The notes under the pieces were generated by a model. The model saw nothing but the letters and a program-made list of their open reading frames with translations. It made no database searches and was not told where the DNA came from. Both the position numbers and the translations under genes were made by a program. DNA of 64,000 nucleotides from Selaginella tamariscina (lineage: Eukaryota > Streptophyta > Lycopodiopsida > Selaginellales > Selaginellaceae): the NCBI GenBank assembly GCA_003024785.1, contig PUQB01000056.1:1-64000 (forward strand), read 5' to 3'. This document shows positions 59,219 to 64,000 of this stretch, in pieces. Numbering within the stretch: position 1 is the first letter of the stretch; each line of letters begins with the position of its first letter.

Positions 59219-59231
59219 CAGTTACTATCAA
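59219..59231 (-). promoter_or_regulatory. Putative self-primer binding site, N4
   Basis: Minus-strand TTGATAGTAACTG, two bases inside the 5' LTR boundary, is an exact reverse complement of the LTR segment 59578-59590. In Tf1-type chromoviruses the 5' end of the transcript itself anneals to such a site and is cut to prime minus-strand DNA. Confidence 0.65.
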
Positions 59232-59577
59232 ACTGTCAAGCCACGATCCAGGAACCAGGAAGAGCAGGATTCCAAGAAACAGGAAGGCTTGACTCAGGAA
59301 CAGGACGAGAGCAGGACAGGAACTAGGAACAGAGAACAGACAGAACGGATAGGACGGAGACAGGACAGATAGGATCCAGGAGAGACAGGACAAGATAGGA
59401 TCCAGGAGAGACAGGAACAAGATAGGATCCGGAGCAGACAGGAACGGACAGGATCCAGGAACAAGACAGGAACATGATAGGATCCGAAAGCAGAAAAGAT
59501 CCGAGAGCAAGACAGAGCAGAGGCAAGAGCAAAACACAAACAAGACAAGAATAAGAATGATCGTAAAATGACTGGTG

Positions 59578-59621
59578 TTGATAGTAACTGATTGTACAAC
59601 AATTAGGTCGGAGCTTTTATG
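59578..59621 (-). promoter_or_regulatory. LTR core promoter and inferred transcript start, N4
   Basis: On the minus strand CATAAAAG (59621-59614) is followed about 30 nt later by TCAGTTACTATCAA (59591-59578). The TATA-to-start spacing and the TCAGTT initiator-like context suggest the transcript begins at about 59590, so that its first bases are those complementary to the site at 59219-59231. Confidence 0.55.
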
Positions 59622-59695
59622 CTCACAACTCCAAGCTAATCTGGTCATGAGCCTAATTTAGTCACTAGCCAAAAATGGTCATCCTTATCCTATAG

Positions 59696-59805
59696 GAATA
59701 TCCTGTAGGAATATCCTTGGGAATATCCTGTAGGCATATCCTGTGGGAATATCCTGTAGGCATATCCTGTGGGAATATCCTGTGGCATATCCTGTGAGAA
59801 TATCC
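59696..59805. promoter_or_regulatory. Cluster of nine GNATATNC motifs in N4 5' LTR
   Basis: Nine copies of G(A/C)ATATCC within 110 bp, embedded in a (GGAATATCCTGTAGGCATATCCTGT)-like tandem array. GNATATNC is the P1BS site bound by PHR1-type MYB-CC regulators of phosphate starvation in plants. Binding here is inferred only. Confidence 0.5.
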
Positions 59806-60367
59806 TGCGGGCCAAAATCCTGTATCCCATATCCTATAGGTTGAATCCTGCATGTCGTATCATGTATCCTGTATCGGGTCGTGACAGCATCAATGAGTCG
59901 TCATGCTTTAGCAAAGGGGCAACTCAAGCCCGTGGGGATCCAACTAGTAAGGATGTTAAAAGGCCAACCTTTTGTGCATCAGTCGAGTAGCGGCGTGGTT
60001 GCATGCGAATCAAAAGCTTGATTTGATTCAAAAAACCTTGAAAATCGGCGCGATTGCCACCGACTTCTTCGACATGTTGATCTTTGGCTCCGAAGAAGAG
60101 TTTGAAGGAAAGGCAACCATGGATGCTTGAGAGAGAGCATGTGCAGTAGCCTTGGAGGATGCATCAACAGCTGCATGCGTCGCGCTGGTGGAACCTTGCA
60201 GATCTGTGACCACTTGGCACAAAGTGGTCAGCACATTTGGTTCTTGTGTTGAAATTGCTTAAAGTTTGCCATGATCTGTGAAAGGAAAAAGAAGAAAAAC
60301 AAGGGAGAAAGACAAAAAAAAAAAGTAACTGGAAATTGGAGAGTTATGAAAGTAGTTACTATAAAAC

Positions 60368-60735
60368 TGTCAAGCCACAACCCAAGAGCATGATAAGAAC
60401 AAGGAGGCTTGACTCAAGAACAAGGCAAGAGCAAGGAACAAGACAAGAATGATTTTAAAATGACTAGTGTTGATAGTAACTGATTGTACAACAATTAGGT
60501 TAGAGCTTTTATACTCACAATTCCAAGAGCTAATCTAGGCATAAGCTAAAAAATAATACTGCAATAGTTAATTTAAGCATGAGCTAAAAATAATGTCCCT
60601 TATCCTGTAGATATATCCTATAAGCATATCTTGTAGGCATATCCTATTAGTATATCTTATAGACATATCCTGTATCATGTATTACGTAGGTCGTATCTTA
60701 TAAGCATATCCTGTATTCTATATCGGGTTGTGACG
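60368..60735 (-). repeat. 5' LTR of N2
   Basis: About 368 bp. It starts TGTCAAGCCACAACCCAAGAG and ends GGGTTGTGACG, followed by the target duplication ATATG. It carries the self-complementary segment at 60470-60482, and the adjoining primer region (about 60353-60365) matches it with one difference. Confidence 0.85.
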
Positions 60736-60997
60736 ATATGTGGAAGACATGTCTCATTGGTGGAGTTAATGCATGAGCTTGTGTAGGTCTCTTAAGATAG
60801 AATTTTAAAGTCTACTTGAATTATTCTCTAAAGTTCGAAGGATAGTCATTTTAGGTCTCATGCCTATTTAAGCATTTGAGTTAAACTCTTGGGTCGTATT
60901 AGAAGATTTTAACATTACTCATACAAGGTGTTAATATTGAATGGCTTCTTAATAACTACGTGTTATCACATGTTGGTCCCTTAGATTAAAACTCTGA
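60736..60997. repeat. S2, right piece
   Basis: Matches S1 from about 7075 to 7352 (GCATGAGCTTGTGTAGGTCT, TTATTCTCTA.AGTTCGA, AAAACTCTGACA). It completes the second S copy after the N2 insertion. Confidence 0.85.
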
Positions 60998-61616
60998 CAT
61001 TGAGGGAGTTACGAAATGATAATACTTAGATTAAGGGTCTAACTTAAGAATAAACTCAGGATAATAATTAATTTAAAAGTTTGAGTAAAAATAGCAACTA
61101 AATTAAGGATTCAACTTAATAATAATAATTAGGTTAAAGGTTTATTAAATAATTAAATAGTTAAACCCATAGAATGATGATGGGCATGTGTACTAGTACT
61201 AAAATACTTACTATATAAAGTTTACATTCTCATTATTAATACAAAATCTTAATAAGGAGAAACATTTAAACATTTAAAGGTTCATTCGGAAACAAGTGGA
61301 TAAATAATTAAGTTGTATTTGTCTTGTGGTACTTCTTACTTATTTTTGTAATTTATGTATGTGAAGTTTAATTAGTCTAAAAATAAAAAACAAAAACGTA
61401 TAAATAAAATGATTTAGTATTCTCAATTTTGTTTAAAGTACAAAATATTTATATCATATGGACTATAACATGTAACTTTTAAATTTGGTAAAAATTATCT
61501 AAAAGATCACGCTTCATAGGTATGTATATAGTATAGTGTATATAATCAAATTTCACAATTTAATATGGTAAGATATAATATAAATATACATATTGAAAAT
61601 ATAAAGACACATTTAT

Positions 61617-61679
<63 letters not shown>

Positions 61680-63924
61680 CTGAATAACTTGTAATTACAC
61701 ATAATTATAAATTTATTATCTTATACATAAACATGCATAATTATCTTGTTATATAAACTTGTTTATAATGCATATAATTATTGATATGAAGTTGTATAAT
61801 ATATTTAATAAGAAATACCTGAAATTTATAGTTATAAAATTTAGAATTAAAATGAATATTTGAAAAATGCGTGTAGTTTTATCATTATAAGATTTATCAT
61901 GAGCTTAAAATATTAAGTGATGTTAGAGATATTTTGTTGAGGCTAACACAATTGACAATTTTATTAGATTTAGAGTTTATGTTTGCTAATATTGAGATTT
62001 ATTGATATATAAAGTTTTCTTATCAATAAATATGCATGTCTGTATAAGCATATAGTAATTATAAGACTTCCTTTATTTCAAAATAATAATAAACATAAAT
62101 ATATGTTTATATTTATGTGTGTACTAATGTCTTGTAAGTTCTTAACTTTTAACTTATACATATGCTTAATATATATACACATATAAACACACACACACAC
62201 ACAACATATATGCACATTTATTGATAAAAAAAAATACTCATATACCATACAAGAAAATTTCCAATATTAACAAACATAAACCTTTAATTTGTTTTTTATT
62301 GTCAATCATTTGTGTTAGCCTGAACAAAAGATCTCTAACATCACTTAATATTTAAGTTCCTGATAGATCTTTATAAATTTTTAAAATTAGATTTTAACTT
62401 CACTTATAACACACAAGAGTATAAAGAACACACATGGATAAAACATATTTAAAATATATTATCACTCTTAATTTATTAAATTAGTTATATATATTAAGCA
62501 TATGTATATATGTCATAAAATCAATATTTGTAATATTTGTGTGTGTACTAATATCTTGTGTAAGTTTGTAAGTTATGTTATTATTTTGAAATAAAGGAAG
62601 TATAATAATTACATATAACACACAAAGAGCTGGATAAAAATATTTAGAATATATTATCACTCTTATAGTTTAATTATAAAAACATTAAAATTCCTGAGAT
62701 ATGCACAAATAGAAAACATTATGCTAATAACTAAAATTTGATTAGTTAAACTTATAAAATATATTAAAATTTACCTTTAGATCTCGATAGCAAATTACTA
62801 TATGTATATAATATATTTCTCATTGCCTTTAATTTGACAAGAGCTCTATGATTAAATAAATTAAAAAATACAATAATTTAAATAACAAACATACATATTA
62901 TTTTTCACATAACACTTCAGATCTAGTATATATTAGTAGTATCAGTACAGTCATACATATACAGTATATGCATATAGACACACTTGTACAATAGTCTAAT
63001 ACTGTATAGTTTATGATGAACATACTAACTCAATATAAGTTGTGTTCATGTTGCATACAGACACAGGACTGTTGCTATGCATAATTATTTAACATTTTTG
63101 AGCTAGAAAATCACCAGATGGACTTCCATTCTCCATGAAACCAGGGACATACAACAAATGTCTGTTCAAGTAGGTGGATTCTTAGAGAAAAAACAGAGTT
63201 ATCGTATGTACAACAAACTGCCGACGTCACAAACTAATATTATACATTTTGATTCTAGTATATTCCCTTTAAACTCCGTCACGCATCTGCCAGATGGAAG
63301 TTAAGTAGGTGCACCTTATTACAAACATCATATTTTACTCAAGCGACCCTACACTACTGTTGAGCCAACCTTGATTGTTGATGTCACAACAAACTATTGC
63401 TACTTACTATATACATTTCCACTCAGATAATGTCATATCTACATAATATATAATATACAGAATTCTTATTCGTAACGAAATCCCTTAAGATTTCAAGAAG
63501 CTTCCATCCTCGCTTGGAATCTTCCTTCAAGTTCAAAGAAGATACTCCACGGTAGTTCTTCTTCTTCCCCGGCGTGAGAATTCTTTGTGTAGACGTTCAA
63601 AGCGTGTCCGACTAATAAAACTCGCTCGTTACTAATCTTAAACTGTCCAAATTAAAGGCCATCAAAAAGTTAAACCCCCCTTAAACCACCTCCGTTAATA
63701 CTTTATTTTATTAAAGGGCCCCTTTCCGTCGCATGGTTTCTTAAAAGCCCAGTTTCGTTCTATTGCCGGTGTGACTCAACGCCCTTTTTTCTCCCCTTTA
63801 GAATCAATTCTCTTGTGAATCTTGTGATAAGGGTGCCCTTTCTCATTCATTGCCACATTCCTTAGTTTTCATATAACAATCGGAGATTTGTTGGGTAATG
63901 GGCAGGTGAGAAATTGTATACAGG
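60998..63924. other. AT-rich spacer; (AT)n tract
   Basis: 61015-61150 repeats the AAGGATAAACTCA-type words seen at 38040-38400. A long (AT)n tract lies at 61620-61674. No domain or tRNA is seen. From about 63470 the base composition becomes more balanced, with pyrimidine-rich stretches (63540-63580, 63780-63810), compatible with a leader or promoter of a gene beginning at the window edge. Confidence 0.6.
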
Positions 63925-64000
63925 ATGGGTGAGAATGCAACGGAAGCATACGGATGGTTAAGTCCAGGATTTCATTCTCCACAGACTTCGGATCAGTGGA
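63925..64000 (+). CDS. Possible gene start running off the window (unidentified)
   Basis: An ATG at 63925 opens a frame of 25 codons without a stop to the end of the window (begins MGENATEAYGWLSPG, then FHSPQTSDQW). The rise in GC and balanced codon use compared with the upstream desert suggest coding sequence, but the stretch is too short to name. It could equally be an internal exon, since a CAG precedes the ATG region. Confidence 0.25.
   Translation, partial: MGENATEAYGWLSPGFHSPQTSDQW

Larger units (their letters stand above)
53605..59886 (-). mobile_element. N4: full-length Ty3 chromovirus
   Basis: Minus-strand 6.3-kb element, complete in parts, inserted in the gag of N2. LTRs 53605-54220 and 59234-59886; target CCATC/GCATC (53600-53604, 59887-59891; four of five bases match). 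Order: 5' LTR, primer region (59219-59233), gag (59149-58203), protease (about 58180-57690), Pro/Ser-rich linker (57690-57100), reverse transcriptase (about 56930-56200), RNase H (about 56200-55700), integrase (about 55700-54676), chromodomain (about 54671-54232), polypurine tract, 3' LTR. It is broken many times and its LTRs have visibly diverged, so it is not a recent arrival, although it is the youngest complete one here. Confidence 0.9.
59234..59886 (-). repeat. 5' LTR of N4
   Basis: About 653 bp. In element orientation: inferred U3 with nine GNATATNC sites, a TATA box, the inferred transcript start, then a pyrimidine-rich R/U5 minisatellite, ending GGATCGTGGCTTGACA. Confidence 0.9.
44970..60735 (-). 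mobile_element. N2: outer Ty3 chromovirus, host of N3 and N4
   Basis: Older minus-strand chromovirus with matching LTRs 44970-45368 and 60368-60735 (both with GACCCAAGAGCATGATAAGA-type wording) and the target duplication ATATG (44965-44969, 60736-60740). Its own interior is in pieces: chromodomain and integrase (about 45380-46500), RNase H/RT (about 51018-51910), linker (52000-52580), protease (about 53021-52647), gag (53604-53040 and 59887-60272), primer region (about 60350-60367). Between them sit N3-type sequence (about 46500-51017) and the complete N4 insertion (53605-59886). Broken in many places. Confidence 0.85.

Noticed and set aside
59219-59233. A tRNA primer-binding site for the N family.
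   Set aside because: No TGG start and no match I recognise to a plant tRNA 3' end; the self-complement to the LTR explains the site better. A search against all tRNA 3' ends would be decisive.

Overview
The window looks like a land-plant nuclear chromosome, most likely from a fern or another non-seed plant with a large, repeat-filled genome. The evidence is a PLS-type pentatricopeptide repeat (PPR) gene, a RALF-like peptide gene, a DUF4378/TRM-type gene with introns, chromodomain-bearing Ty3 elements, Ty1/copia elements with initiator-Met tRNA primer sites, and AT-rich spacers. The fern assignment is an inference from the style of the PPR repeats and the transposon load; no organellar or ribosomal marker is present.

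Layout. 1-1.5 kb is AT-rich spacer. 1.5-4.8 kb is a decayed plus-strand Ty3 chromovirus (G1). 5.6-7.35 kb is a non-coding 1.7-kb repeat (S1). 7.8-12.8 kb is a plus-strand copia remnant (C1) with a 511-bp tandem duplication. 12.8-21.1 kb is a nest: an hAT DNA transposon (15.22-17.76 kb) inside a minus-strand copia (C2, 13.12-20.16 kb, target duplication CAAAA), which sits inside an older minus-strand copia (C3).

22-30.5 kb is the host gene island: a RALF-like secreted peptide gene (plus), a PPR gene with frameshifts (minus), a tRNA-Ala-like gene (plus), and a six-exon TRM/LONGIFOLIA-like gene with a C-terminal DUF4378 domain (plus). Immediately downstream, 31.4-32.4 kb holds an inverted partial copy of the 3' half of that TRM gene, introns included, so a read-through transcript could fold into long double-stranded RNA. 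32.4-38.4 kb is an AT-rich desert, followed by a tandem array of hairpin-forming units (38.4-38.9 kb).

38.9-61.0 kb is a second copy of the S repeat split into three pieces by two Ty3 chromovirus insertions, both on the minus strand: N1 (39.58-44.31 kb, target duplication ACTAT) and N2 (44.97-60.74 kb, target duplication ATATG). N2 is itself invaded by N4 (53.6-59.9 kb) and carries a recombined partial element, N3 (about 46.5-51.0 kb). The last 3 kb are AT-rich spacer with a possible gene start at the right edge.

The most striking observation is in the N family. The sequence just inside the 5' LTR is not a tRNA primer site. It is a perfect 13-nt complement of a segment of the same LTR lying about 30 bp downstream of a TATA box, which is the arrangement expected for Tf1/sushi-type self-priming of reverse transcription. 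The same LTRs carry clusters of up to nine GNATATNC motifs, the known binding site of PHR1-type phosphate-starvation regulators, in the inferred U3. All LTR elements here are treated as fossils.
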